DNA of 64,000 nucleotides from Paractinoplanes ovalisporus (GCF_016834655.1 NZ_JAENHP010000012.1:245124-309123); one strand, 5' to 3'. Positions 52,172-60,865 are shown, counted from the stretch's first letter. Numbers and translations: made by a program. Notes: a model not told the origin generated them from the sequence alone.

Positions 52172-52957
52172 TCAGTGCACGAGCGCGGGGCTGCGGTGCG
52201 GTGCCGCCCAACGCTCCCGAGCCGCCGCACGAATGCGGGACGCCCGGTAGAGCCAGTGGATGTCCCGGCCGAACGACCAGGTCAGCGAGCCCAGCGCGAT
52301 CGCCAGGGCGACCATGGTGAGCGCAGTCGGCAGCAGGTCGGCCGTGACCAGGGCGAGCACGATGCCCTGGAGGGCGGCGACCACCTTGCGCGAGAACTGG
52401 GGCGGCAGCGCGGCGTTGAGCCACGGGTAGACCCAGGCCGCGGCCACGAACGCGTACCGGAAGGCGCCGATCGCGACCCACCACCAGCCGAACCGGTCGC
52501 CCGCGTAGACGCTGAGCACCAGGATCAGGAACGCGTCGATCTCCATGTCGAAGCGGGCGCCGAGCGCCGTCGTGTTGCCGGTGCGCCGGGCCACCTGGCC
52601 GTCCACGCCGTCGAGGGCGAGCGCCACGCCGGCGATCGCGACCAGCGCGGGCGTGCTGACCGGGTGGGCGAACGAGGTGACGACCATGGCGGTGACGCCG
52701 CCGACGAGGATCGCGCGGGCCAGGGTGACCGCGTTGGCCGGGCCGAGGTGGCTCATCCGGGCCCGGTCGAGGCCCGCGCCGAGCAGGCCGCAGAGCACCA
52801 GACCGTAGGCCGCGCCGGCGATCAGGCCGGTGGCGGTGAGACCGAGGGTGCTGCCCAGCAGGGCCAGCAGCGCGAGCTGGGCGGCCAGTCCGACCACCGG
52901 CGCACGCGAGGAGTCGCTGGTGGGTGCGGTGGTAGCTGATGTCACCGAGGCCTCCAT
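52172..52957 (-). CDS. CDP-alcohol phosphatidyltransferase-family membrane enzyme
   Basis: A 261-residue polytopic enzyme from ATG 52957. It contains the CDP-alcohol phosphotransferase signature (DGVDGQVARR, then G-A-R-F-D-M-E-I-D), complete with all catalytic Asp residues, and about six membrane segments (LVLCGLLGAGL, LVGGVTAMVVTSFA, FLILVLSVYAG, VVAALQGIVLALVTADLL). Such enzymes move a phosphatidyl or other phospho-alcohol group from a CDP donor onto an alcohol. The acceptor is unknown. It is divergent from the dehydrogenase at 53097 and shares a ~140-bp promoter region with that operon, so it is probably a component of the same pathway. Confidence 0.9.
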   Translation of the reverse strand: MEASVTSATTAPTSDSSRAPVVGLAAQLALLALLGSTLGLTATGLIAGAAYGLVLCGLLGAGLDRARMSHLGPANAVTLARAILVGGVTAMVVTSFAHPVSTPALVAIAGVALALDGVDGQVARRTGNTTALGARFDMEIDAFLILVLSVYAGDRFGWWWVAIGAFRYAFVAAAWVYPWLNAALPPQFSRKVVAALQGIVLALVTADLLPTALTMVALAIALGSLTWSFGRDIHWLYRASRIRAAARERWAAPHRSPALVH

Positions 52958-53096
52958 GTGCAAGATCGGCCGCCGCGTATGGTTGCCGTCGTCAGCGCTT
53001 AACACGCGCCCCGGCGGCAATCGGTTCAGCGAGCCCGGAAAAGGAACCCGAAGCGGGCCGTGAGGAAGAACCCGAAGCGGGCGGAGGAACAAAGAC

Positions 53097-54071
53097 ATGA
53101 CGAGCGACGCGTACGCGTTCTGGATCGCCGAACCGGGCCGAGGTGAGATCCGCCCGGTCGAGCTGGGTCGACCGGCCGCCGGCGAGGTCCTCGTCCGTAC
53201 CCTCCACACGGGTGTGAGCAGGGGAACCGAGACTCTGGTGTTCACCGGCCGGGTGCCCGGGAGCCAGTTCTCGGTGATGCGTGCCCCCTTTCAGGAGGGC
53301 GACTTTCCCGCCCCCGTCAAATACGGCTACCTCAACGTCGGCGTCGTCGAGCAGGGCCCGGACGAGCTGGTCGGACGCGTCGTCTTCAGCCTGCATACCC
53401 ACCAGACGCGGTTTATCGCCCCGGAAGGCATGGTTTCCGTCGTGCCGGACGGTGTGCCCGCTCACCGGGCCGTGCTCGCCGGCACCGTGGAGACGGCGGT
53501 CAACGCGCTCTGGGACGCCCGTCCGATGGTCGGCGACCGCGTCGCGATCGTGGGTGCGGGCATGGTGGGTGGGTGCGCGGCGGCGATTCTCGCGCGGTTT
53601 CCCGGCGTACGGCTTCAGCTCGTCGACGTCGACCAGGGCCGCGCCGACCTGGCCGCCCGGCTCGGCGCCGACTTCGCCACCCCGGGCGAGGCGCTGGGCG
53701 ACTGCGACCTGGTGATCCACGCCAGCGCCACCTCGGCCGGCCTGACCCGCTCGCTCGAACTGGTCGCGCCCGAGGGCACGGTCGTCGAGCTCAGCTGGTA
53801 CGGCGACAAGCAGGTCAGCGTGCCGCTGGGCGAGTTCTTCCACTCCCGCCGCCTGACCATCCGCGGCAGCCAGGTCGGCGGCATCGTGCCCGGCCGCAAC
53901 CGCACCTACGCCGAACGGCTCGCGCTCTCGCTGGAACTGCTGAAGGACGAGCGGTTCGAGGCGTTCGTCACCGGGCATTCGCCCTTCCACGAGCTGCCCG
54001 ACGTGATGCCCCGGCTCGCGGACGGTAGCCTTCCGGCCCTCTGCCACGTGATCGACTACCCCGAGGAGTAG
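53097..54071 (+). CDS. Medium-chain (zinc-type) alcohol dehydrogenase-like oxidoreductase
   Basis: A 324-residue MDR-superfamily protein. N-terminal GroES-like half with GEVLVRTLHTGVSRGTETLV and YLNVGVVEQG. The Rossmann half has the dinucleotide loop RVAIVGAGMVGGCAAAI, acidic LVDVDQGRADLAARLGADF and VIHASATSAGLTRSLELV. The four-Cys structural-zinc lobe is absent. It is like the short dehydrogenases seen in biosynthetic loci. ATG with GGAGGAA seven bases upstream. First gene of a five-gene operon; the stop is four bases before the PTPS homologue. Confidence 0.9.
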   Translation: MTSDAYAFWIAEPGRGEIRPVELGRPAAGEVLVRTLHTGVSRGTETLVFTGRVPGSQFSVMRAPFQEGDFPAPVKYGYLNVGVVEQGPDELVGRVVFSLHTHQTRFIAPEGMVSVVPDGVPAHRAVLAGTVETAVNALWDARPMVGDRVAIVGAGMVGGCAAAILARFPGVRLQLVDVDQGRADLAARLGADFATPGEALGDCDLVIHASATSAGLTRSLELVAPEGTVVELSWYGDKQVSVPLGEFFHSRRLTIRGSQVGGIVPGRNRTYAERLALSLELLKDERFEAFVTGHSPFHELPDVMPRLADGSLPALCHVIDYPEE

Positions 54072-54074
54072 CCC

Positions 54075-54473
54075 TTGTTCAGCGTCACCGTCCGCGACCA
54101 CATCATGATCGCGCACAGCTTCACCGGTGAGGTCTACGGTCCGGCCCAGAAGCTGCACGGCGCGACCTTCGTGGTCGACGCCACCTTCAAGCGGCCCGAG
54201 CTGGACGACGACAACATCGTGGTGGACATCGGCCGCGCCAGCCAGGAACTGCACGCGATCTGCGGCGGGCTCAGCTACCGCAACCTGGACGACGAGCCCG
54301 ACTTCCTCGGCATCAACACCTCGACCGAGTTCCTGGCCAAGGTGATCGCCGACAAGCTGGCCGACAAGGTCGCCGCGGGTGAGCTCGGGGCGGGCGCGGC
54401 CGGGCTGACCGGTCTGAGCGTGACCCTGCACGAGTCGCACATCGCCTGGGCCTCGTACGAGCGCGATCTGTGA
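54075..54473 (+). CDS. 6-pyruvoyl-tetrahydropterin synthase (QueD/PTPS) homologue lacking the catalytic triad
   Basis: A 132-residue T-fold protein from TTG 54075 with GAGGAG upstream. Aligned by eye with E. coli QueD, it keeps the first zinc His (IMIAHSF), the second in KLHGATF, and the pterin-anchoring Glu in TLHESHIAW. The third zinc His (HGH) is HGA, the catalytic Cys four residues before is Ala, and the catalytic Asp-His pair (LDHHYLND) is replaced in LSYRNLDD. So it probably binds a pterin- or purine-like ring without classical PTPS chemistry. The stop overlaps the glycosyltransferase start by four bases. Confidence 0.85.
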   Translation: MFSVTVRDHIMIAHSFTGEVYGPAQKLHGATFVVDATFKRPELDDDNIVVDIGRASQELHAICGGLSYRNLDDEPDFLGINTSTEFLAKVIADKLADKVAAGELGAGAAGLTGLSVTLHESHIAWASYERDL

Positions 54474-55495
54474 CCTCGCCCCTGTGGGCGGTGCTGCCGG
54501 GCGGCATCGACGACCCGGCGGCACCGAGCGGCGGCAACCGCTACGACCGTACGGTGTTGTCGCTGCTCCCGGCCGTGCACGAGATCGCCGTCCCCGGCTC
54601 GTGGCCGGCACCGGGCCCGGCCGCCCGCCGCGCGCTCCACAACGCCCTCGGCGACATTCCGGACAAGTCCACTGTGCTGGTCGACGGGCTCGTCGGTTGC
54701 GGTGTCCCCGAGATCCTGGCCCCGCACGCCGGTCGGCTCCGGCTGGTCGTGCTCGTCCACCTGCCGCTGAGCGACGAGACCGGCCTCTCCCCGGCCGACG
54801 CGGACGACCTGCGCGCCCGCGAGCGGCAGACCCTGCACCTGGCCACCACGGTGGTCGCCACCAGCACGGCCGCCGCGGAGCGGGTCGCCGGCCTGCACGA
54901 TCTGGCCCGCGTCGAGGTCGCCCCGCCCGGCGTCGACCCGGCGCCCCTGGCAACACGTGACCCCGGCGGGCGGCGGCTGCTCTGTGTCGCCGCGGTCACC
55001 CCGCGCAAGGGCCAGGACCTGCTGGTCGGCGCCCTGGAGCAGGACCTGGCCGGGCTCGACTGGGAGTGCACCTTCGCCGGGGCGCTGGTCCGGCCCGTCC
55101 CGCACGCCGACCCCCGCCTGCGGTTCGCGGGTCCTCTGCACGGCGAAGCGCTCGACGAGGCGTACGGGAAAGCGGATCTTCTGGTGCTGCCGTCACGCGC
55201 GGAGACGTACGGCATGGTCGTGACCGAGGCTCTGGCCCGCGGGATCCCGGTGCTGGCCACCCAGGTCGGAGGCGTGCCCGAGGCGCTCGGGACGGCTCCC
55301 GGCGGCGCCCGGCCCGGCCTGCTGATCCCGCCCGACGACCGAGCCGCCCTGGCCGCCGCGCTGCGGTCCTGGCTCACCGGCGACGCGCTGCGCGACCGCC
55401 TGCGCGCCGCCGCCACGGCCCGCCGGGAAACCCTCCCGAGCTGGGAAGACACCGCACGAACGCTGTCCGCCATCTGCGAAGGAGACCCCCGATGA
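54470..55495 (+). CDS. Glycosyltransferase family 4 enzyme
   Basis: A 341-residue GT-B retaining glycosyltransferase. N-terminal acceptor domain LWAVLPGGIDDPAAPSGGNR, TVLVDGLVGCGVPE. C-terminal donor domain LLCVAAVTPRKGQDLLVGAL and the EX7E-type donor site PSRAETYGMVVTEALARGIP followed by VGGVPEAL. A sugar-nucleotide donor is expected; the acceptor is unknown, presumably the product of the locus. GTG start overlaps the PTPS stop (GTGA), and its own stop overlaps the methyltransferase start (ATGA). Confidence 0.92.
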   Translation: MTSPLWAVLPGGIDDPAAPSGGNRYDRTVLSLLPAVHEIAVPGSWPAPGPAARRALHNALGDIPDKSTVLVDGLVGCGVPEILAPHAGRLRLVVLVHLPLSDETGLSPADADDLRARERQTLHLATTVVATSTAAAERVAGLHDLARVEVAPPGVDPAPLATRDPGGRRLLCVAAVTPRKGQDLLVGALEQDLAGLDWECTFAGALVRPVPHADPRLRFAGPLHGEALDEAYGKADLLVLPSRAETYGMVVTEALARGIPVLATQVGGVPEALGTAPGGARPGLLIPPDDRAALAAALRSWLTGDALRDRLRAAATARRETLPSWEDTARTLSAICEGDPR

Positions 55496-56259
55496 CCGGA
55501 GAGTTCAGCGAGACCTGGCTCGGCCTGCGCGAGCCCGCCGACGCCGACGCCCGCGCCACCGACCTGGTCGCGATGCTGCCGGCCGACATCCACGTGATCC
55601 GCGACCTGGGCTGCGGCACCGGTTCGATGGCCCGCTGGCTGGCGCCGAAACTGCCCGGGCCGCAGCACTGGATCATGGCCGACCGCGACCCGAAGCTGCT
55701 GCACTTCGCGACCTCGCACGTGAACGTGCCCGGGGTCAGCGTCGAGGGTGCGCTCGGCGACGTGACCGCGCTGCGGGCGGCCGACCTCGACGGCACCGAC
55801 CTGGTGACCTGCTCGGCGCTGCTCGACCTGCTGACCGAGGCCGAGGTCGACGCCCTGGTGGCGGCGCTGGCCGAGGCCCGGGTGTCGGCCCTGTTCACCC
55901 TTTCGGTCGCCGGGGACGTGAGTCTGGAACCGGCCCGGGAACTGGACGCTACGGTGGCCGAGGCGTTCGACCAGCACCAGCGCCGCGAGACCGGGGGGCG
56001 CCGCCTGCTCGGGCCGGACGCTCCGGCGTACGCGGGGAAGGCTTTTGAACTGGCCGGTGCGACGGTCGTCACCCGGCCGAGCGCGTGGCGGCTCGGACCC
56101 GACCGGCCCGACCTGACCGCGGAATGGCTGCGGGGCTGGGTCGGCGCGGCCCGTGACCAGCGGCCCGAGCTCGATCTGGACGGTTATCTGGCCGACCGGC
56201 TGGCGACGCTGCCGCAGGCCTCGGTCGGACATGTGGATCTTTTGGCGATCTTCGGCTGA
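55492..56259 (+). CDS. SAM-dependent methyltransferase (class I)
   Basis: A 255-residue protein from ATG 55492, overlapping the glycosyltransferase stop by four bases. Motif I VIRDLGCGTGSMARWLAP binds SAM; the acidic IMADRDPKLLHFA and LVTCSALLDLLTEAEVDALV follow in the expected order. The frame is open far upstream on the same strand, but the coupled ATG is clearly the right start. Part of the dehydrogenase-PTPS-GT-methyltransferase-YbhN operon; substrate unknown. Confidence 0.9.
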   Translation: MTGEFSETWLGLREPADADARATDLVAMLPADIHVIRDLGCGTGSMARWLAPKLPGPQHWIMADRDPKLLHFATSHVNVPGVSVEGALGDVTALRAADLDGTDLVTCSALLDLLTEAEVDALVAALAEARVSALFTLSVAGDVSLEPARELDATVAEAFDQHQRRETGGRRLLGPDAPAYAGKAFELAGATVVTRPSAWRLGPDRPDLTAEWLRGWVGAARDQRPELDLDGYLADRLATLPQASVGHVDLLAIFG

Positions 56260-56320
56260 ACCCTTTGTGCCCGCCCCGGCGTACTAGGAGAAAGACGGGC
56301 TAGACGAAGGGGACGGCGAC

Positions 56321-57391
56321 GTGGGGCGTATCTGGGCTTGGGCGAGGATTCTGGGTGGGGCCGGGATCCTCGTCTTCCTGCTGTGGAAGCTCGGCACCGG
56401 CGCTTTCCTCGACGGCCTGCGGGTGATCGACGGTCCCGCGCTGGCGCTGGCGTTCACGATCGGCGTGGCCACCACGGTCTTCAGCGCCTGGCGCTGGTGC
56501 CTGGTCGCGCGGGGTCTGGGCCTGCGGCTTTCCTTCCGTACGGCGGTGGCCGACTACTACAAGGCGCTGTTCCTCAACGCCGCGCTTCCGGGCGGGGTGC
56601 TCGGCGACGTGGACCGCGCCGTGCAGCACGGCCGCGACGAGGGTGACGTGGCCAAGAGCGTGCGGGCGGTCGTGCTCGAGCGGACGGCCGGCCAGCTGGT
56701 CCTGATCGTCGTCGGCGTCACCGTCCTGTTCACCGTCCCCTCCCCCGTTCTCGACGTCATCCGTCAGCACGGCCTGACCGCCGCGGTGATCGTCGGCTCG
56801 CTGGTCCTCGCCGGCGCCGTGCTCACGCTGGCCTTCCGCCGCCTGCGGCAGGGCGGCTCCCGGGTCGCGTCGGCCGTGCGCACCGGGGTGGCCGAGATCC
56901 GCTCCGGGCTGCTGGCCCGCCGCAACTGGCCGATCGTGACGCTGGCCTCGGTCGTCGTGCTCGTCGGTCACCTGGCGACGTTCGTGGTGGCGGCCCGCGC
57001 GGCCGGCTCGACCGCGTCGCTGACCCGGCTCGCGCCGCTGATGCTGCTGGCGCTGCTGGCCATGTCGCTGCCGCTCAACATCGGCGGCTGGGGCCCGCGG
57101 GAGGCCGTCACGGCGTGGGCGTTCGGCGCGGCCGGTCTGAGCGCCACCCAGGGTCTGACGACCGCGGTGGTGTACGGGGTGTTCGCGTTCGTCGCGGCGC
57201 TGCCCGGCGCGCTGGTCGTGCTGGCCCGGGCCACGTCCCGCGTGCGCACCGCCGCCGCGGTCCGGCTGGCTGCTCCGGTTTCGCCGGCGATCCCGTACGT
57301 CGCCCCGGCCCTTGCCCCGGCCGCTCCCGCCCCCGCTCCGGTCGCCCCCGAGATGCTGCTGGGCCGCGAGCTGGCGCGTGCCGGCGCCTGA
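56321..57391 (+). CDS. YbhN/LPG-synthase-type integral membrane protein (flippase-like)
   Basis: A 356-residue protein with about eight membrane helices and no soluble acyl-transfer domain. Family landmarks: WALVARGLGLR-like region SAWRWCLVARGLGLRLSF, YYKALFLNAALPGGVLGDVD (the conserved N-x-x-L-P-G-x-x-G), VVLERTAGQLVLIVVG, and NIGGWGPREAVTAWAFGAAG. Related stand-alone proteins have been proposed to move or modify lipid-linked glycans. GTG start at 56321 after GACGAAGGGGA. Last gene of the operon, 61 bases after the methyltransferase. Suggests that the pathway product is handled at the membrane. Confidence 0.88.
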   Translation: MGRIWAWARILGGAGILVFLLWKLGTGAFLDGLRVIDGPALALAFTIGVATTVFSAWRWCLVARGLGLRLSFRTAVADYYKALFLNAALPGGVLGDVDRAVQHGRDEGDVAKSVRAVVLERTAGQLVLIVVGVTVLFTVPSPVLDVIRQHGLTAAVIVGSLVLAGAVLTLAFRRLRQGGSRVASAVRTGVAEIRSGLLARRNWPIVTLASVVVLVGHLATFVVAARAAGSTASLTRLAPLMLLALLAMSLPLNIGGWGPREAVTAWAFGAAGLSATQGLTTAVVYGVFAFVAALPGALVVLARATSRVRTAAAVRLAAPVSPAIPYVAPALAPAAPAPAPVAPEMLLGRELARAGA

Positions 57392-57402
57392 TGGCTCCTT
57401 CG

Positions 57403-58095
57403 TTACTTCTGGACGAACCGGTCGGACAGGGCGTACCGCAGCAGCACGACGTCGCCGATCTGCCGCACCTCGGCCAGGGTGGCCCGATGGGCCGGCCCCC
57501 ACGGGAAGTCGCCGTCGCTGACGAAGCGTGGCGCCCGCGAGTCGCCGACGAAGAACGGCGCGACCACCAGCTGCAGCTCGTCGGCCAGGCCCTCGGTCAG
57601 GAACTGGGTGTGCATCGTGCCGCCGCCCTCGACCATGAGCCGCCGCACGCCGCGCCCGGCCAGATCGTCCAGGACCAGGTTCAGGTCGATCGGGTCGCCG
57701 CCGTCGACGACCGTGGCCACCGCACCCAGCCGCTCCCGCGCCGACGCGTACGAACCGGTGGCGCAATACACCAGTTTGCCCACATCGCCGACGGTGAAGA
57801 ACCTCGCGGCCGGGTCGATGTCACACCTTCCCGTTACGGTCACCTTCAGCGGGTTCGGCGCTTCTCCCCGGGCGACCCGGGCCGCGCGCCGTTCCGCCGA
57901 ACGCACCAGCAACCGCGGGTCGTCCTGCCGGATCGTCGCGGCCCCGACCAGGATCGCGTCGCACCCGGCCCGGACGGCGTCGACCCGGTCGAAATCGGCC
58001 TCGTTGGACAGCAGCAATCTGTCCCTCGTGGCGTCGTCCAGGTAGCCGTCAATGGACATTCCGCAACTCAGCAACGTGTAAGGACGCTCAACCAC
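57403..58095 (-). CDS. RibD C-terminal/dihydrofolate-reductase-like pyrimidine reductase
   Basis: A 230-residue protein of the RibD reductase domain: SCGMSIDGYLDDATRDRLLL, ILVGAATIRQDDPRLLVR, RRLMVEGGGTMHTQFLTEGL and VAPFFVGDSRAPRFV. This domain reduces the ribosylamino side chain of the GTP-cyclohydrolase II product to the ribitylamino form with NADPH. There is no deaminase domain. GTG at 58095 with GGAGG about seven bases upstream; further upstream frame is excluded. Convergent with the YbhN gene (11-base gap) and divergent from ribA, which fits use of the ribA product. Confidence 0.9.
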   Translation of the reverse strand: MVERPYTLLSCGMSIDGYLDDATRDRLLLSNEADFDRVDAVRAGCDAILVGAATIRQDDPRLLVRSAERRAARVARGEAPNPLKVTVTGRCDIDPAARFFTVGDVGKLVYCATGSYASARERLGAVATVVDGGDPIDLNLVLDDLAGRGVRRLMVEGGGTMHTQFLTEGLADELQLVVAPFFVGDSRAPRFVSDGDFPWGPAHRATLAEVRQIGDVVLLRYALSDRFVQK

Positions 58096-58253
58096 CGATG
58101 ACGCCTCCAGTAGAGCGACGATCGTCACCCAGGCCGAACAGTTGCGTCCAAGATAATCCGCGCCACGATTACAGGCACGTTCGCGGTCTGTTGCGGTGCG
58201 GTGACTCCACAGCGGGGTATAGCGGATCAACGGGGATTCAACGAGGAGGACCG

Positions 58254-58895
58254 ATGTTAGAAGCCACCCTGCGACAGCAGGTGACCGTGCCGCTGCGTTT
58301 CGGCGACGGATATGCCACCGCCGCCCAGGTGATGACCTTCGACGGGCTCGTCGACGGCAAGGAGCATCTGGCCCTCGGCCTGGGCGACTGGCAGCGCGCC
58401 CTGAAGAAGTCGGCCGCCGGTGGCCGGGCCCCGCTCGTGCGCCCGCACAGCGAATGCCTGACCGGCGACGTGTTCGGCAGCCAGCGCTGCGACTGCGGCC
58501 CGCAGCTGCGCGAGGCCGTCGAGCGGATCGCCGAGCAGGGTGGCTTCCTGCTCTACCTGCGCCAGGAGGGCCGCGGCATCGGCCTCTACGCCAAGCTCGA
58601 CGCGTACGCCCTGCAGGATTCCGGCCTCGACACGTACGAGGCGAACGTGGCGCTCGGCCGCGGCGAGGACGAGCGCGACTATTCGGCCGCCGCGCAGATG
58701 CTGCTCGCCCTCGGCGCCGACCGGATCCGGCTGCTCAGCAACAACCCCGACAAGGCCCTGCAGCTGGAGAAGTGCGGCATCGACGTCGCCCAGCGGGTGC
58801 CGACCGGGGTGCACATGTCGGCGGCCAACGTGCGCTACCTCGCGACCAAGGCCACGCACACGGCTCACACTATCGAGTTACCCCTCGCCGAATGA
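58254..58895 (+). CDS. ribA: GTP cyclohydrolase II
   Basis: A 213-residue single-domain enzyme (no RibB half) that opens GTP to a diamino-ribosylamino-pyrimidinone phosphate. ATG at 58254 with GAGGAGGA four bases upstream. Zinc site HSECLTGDVFGSQRCDCG with all three Cys; YLRQEGRGIGLYAKLDAYAL; GEDERDYSAAAQMLLALGAD; SNNPDKALQLEKCGIDVAQR. The Tyr in AYALQD, equivalent to E. coli Tyr105, is retained, so normal chemistry is expected. Located away from ribB/ribE/ribH, beside a RibD-type reductase, so it is a pathway-specific paralogue, not the riboflavin operon enzyme. Confidence 0.94.
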   Translation: MLEATLRQQVTVPLRFGDGYATAAQVMTFDGLVDGKEHLALGLGDWQRALKKSAAGGRAPLVRPHSECLTGDVFGSQRCDCGPQLREAVERIAEQGGFLLYLRQEGRGIGLYAKLDAYALQDSGLDTYEANVALGRGEDERDYSAAAQMLLALGADRIRLLSNNPDKALQLEKCGIDVAQRVPTGVHMSAANVRYLATKATHTAHTIELPLAE

Positions 58896-58928
58896 CGCGC
58901 CGGGCCCTCCGTGCGGCAGGATGAGCTG

Positions 58929-60851
58929 ATGGCCGACGACCCTTCGCTGCTGCTCACCGCGGTCGACCAGGTGCCCTTCATCCTGGCCGTCTGCGAGGGG
59001 CCCGAGCTGCGGGTGCTCAGCCTCAGCGCGGCGACCCGGTCGGTGATACCCGGGCGCGAGTTCCGGGGGCGGCCGATCCGCGAGGTGCTCAGCGATCTGG
59101 TCGGCCAGCAGTTCGTCGACGCCTACCACGAGGTCTACCGCACCGGCGAGCCGATCAACGGGCGGGAGTGGCGGGTGCACCTCAGCGCGCCCGACGGGTC
59201 CGTACACGAGATGTACGCGAACTTCAGCATCACGCCGTGGACCGTCGACGGCGAACGGCGCGGTGTCATCGGGGTCGGCTTCGACGTCACCGAGATGGTG
59301 CGCCAGCGGCAGGCCGCCGCCGAGCAGACGGCCGACCTGCGGCTGCGCTACGACCAGAGCCGTACGGTGATCACGGCCCTGCAGCGGGAACTGCTGCCGC
59401 CCGGGCTGCCGGTGCTGCCCGGGGCCCAGATCGCGGCCAGCTACCTGCTGGCCGAGGCCGACACGGCGGCCGGCGGCGACTGGTTCGACGCGGTCGCGCA
59501 GCGGGACGGGCGGGTCGCGCTGATCGTCGGCGACGTGGTCGGGCACGGCGTCACCGCCTCGGGCGTGATGGGTCAGCTGCGGGCGGTGCTGCAGGACAGG
59601 CTGGAAGACGGCGCCGGCATCGTCGAGGCTCTGGCCGCGGCCGACCGGTTCGCCACCCGGGTGCCGGCCGCGCACGCGACCACGGTGGCGCTGGTCGCGC
59701 TCGACCCGGTCAGCGGTGAGATCGCCTACTGCACGGCCGGACACCCCGCGCCGCTGGTCGTCAACACCACCGGCGGCACGCGTTACCTGCCGGCGACGGG
59801 CGGGGCACCGCTCGGGACGGGAGGGGCTTTCCCCGTGAGGCGGGAACGCCTCGATCCGGGTGAACTGCTGCTGCTCTACAGCGACGGCATCCTCGAGCGA
59901 CCCGGTCGCGACCACACCACGAGCGCGGCCGAGCTGGCGCAGGTGGCGGCCGACAGCGCGGCCGGTCGGGCCCTGCACGACCCGGTCGCGACGCCCGCCG
60001 AACGCGTCTGCACCCAGTCGGTCGAACTGCTGGTGCGCACGACCGGCCACACCGACGACATCACGCTGCTCGCGGTGCAGCGCATTCCGGTCGAACCCGA
60101 TCTCGACCTGGAGCTGTCGGCCTCACCCGACGAGCTGCGCGCCAGCCGGCAGGCGGTGGGCGCCTGGCTGGGCCGGCTCGGCGCCACCGGCGAAGACGTG
60201 TTCGCGCTGCAGCACGCCCTGGGTGAGCTGCTGGCCAACGCGATCGAACACGCCGGGACCACCCTCGACGCGACCATCACCCTGCGGGCGACGCTCACTC
60301 CCGCCGGGGTGCTGACGGCGACGGTGACCGACCATGGCACCTGGCAGTCGCCGCGCCCCCGCGCGAACCGGGGTCGCGGCCTGGCACTGGCGGCCCAGTT
60401 GGTGGCCTCGCTGAAGGTCGACCACAGCGAATCCGGCACGGTGGCCCACATCTCCAAGCCGCTGAGCCGCCCGGCCCGTCTGCTCGACGTCCCACGCCCC
60501 GCCGACGACGCCCCCGTGGTCCCCCTCCCCAGCCCGGCCGGGCCCGAGCCCGGGTTCAAAATCGTCGAGCTGCACGACGGCGACGAGACCCGCATCCGCA
60601 TCGAGGGCCCGATCGACATGACGACGGCGACGCTGGCCCGGCAGGAGCTGCTGCGCCGCAGCCGTGGTGGGACGGTTCCCCTTACTGTCGACTTGTCCCT
60701 GGTGACGCACTTGTCGAGTGCGGGCGTTTCGGCCCTGCACCACGTGGCGGGTCAGCACGACGCCCAGAACGCGCCGCTGGTCCTCGACGCCGCGCCCGGT
60801 TCCCCCGCACAGGTGATCCTGGCCCTGGTGTCGCTGCTCTCCTCGGACTGA
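58929..60851 (+). CDS. PAS - PP2C (SpoIIE/RsbU) phosphatase - HATPase - STAS signalling protein
   Basis: About 640 residues (ATG 58929; GTG 58911 also possible). PAS domain ~10-130 (VPFILAVCEGPELRVLSLS). PP2C phosphatase ~150-375 with AAGGDWFDAVA, LIVGDVVGHGVTASGVM, YCTAGHPAPL, LLYSDGILERPG and TDDITLLAV (metal-binding Asp residues present). GHKL ATPase ~390-500 with HALGELLANAIEHA and NRGRGLALAAQLV. STAS ~535-640 with VDLSLVTHLSSAGVSAL, where a serine remains at the phosphoacceptor site. One chain thus holds sensor, phosphatase, anti-sigma-kinase-like and antagonist modules. Probably acts on stress-sigma partner switching; the 3808-8547 proteins are possible partners. Confidence 0.92.
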   Translation: MADDPSLLLTAVDQVPFILAVCEGPELRVLSLSAATRSVIPGREFRGRPIREVLSDLVGQQFVDAYHEVYRTGEPINGREWRVHLSAPDGSVHEMYANFSITPWTVDGERRGVIGVGFDVTEMVRQRQAAAEQTADLRLRYDQSRTVITALQRELLPPGLPVLPGAQIAASYLLAEADTAAGGDWFDAVAQRDGRVALIVGDVVGHGVTASGVMGQLRAVLQDRLEDGAGIVEALAAADRFATRVPAAHATTVALVALDPVSGEIAYCTAGHPAPLVVNTTGGTRYLPATGGAPLGTGGAFPVRRERLDPGELLLLYSDGILERPGRDHTTSAAELAQVAADSAAGRALHDPVATPAERVCTQSVELLVRTTGHTDDITLLAVQRIPVEPDLDLELSASPDELRASRQAVGAWLGRLGATGEDVFALQHALGELLANAIEHAGTTLDATITLRATLTPAGVLTATVTDHGTWQSPRPRANRGRGLALAAQLVASLKVDHSESGTVAHISKPLSRPARLLDVPRPADDAPVVPLPSPAGPEPGFKIVELHDGDETRIRIEGPIDMTTATLARQELLRRSRGGTVPLTVDLSLVTHLSSAGVSALHHVAGQHDAQNAPLVLDAAPGSPAQVILALVSLLSSD

Positions 60852-60865
60852 CCGTTCGCGCTCGC

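Noticed and set aside
52029..52939. C-terminal extension of the cobalamin-binding protein to 52939
   Set aside because: It arises only after the frameshift, is Arg/Gln-rich, and is antisense to the CDP-alcohol phosphotransferase gene.
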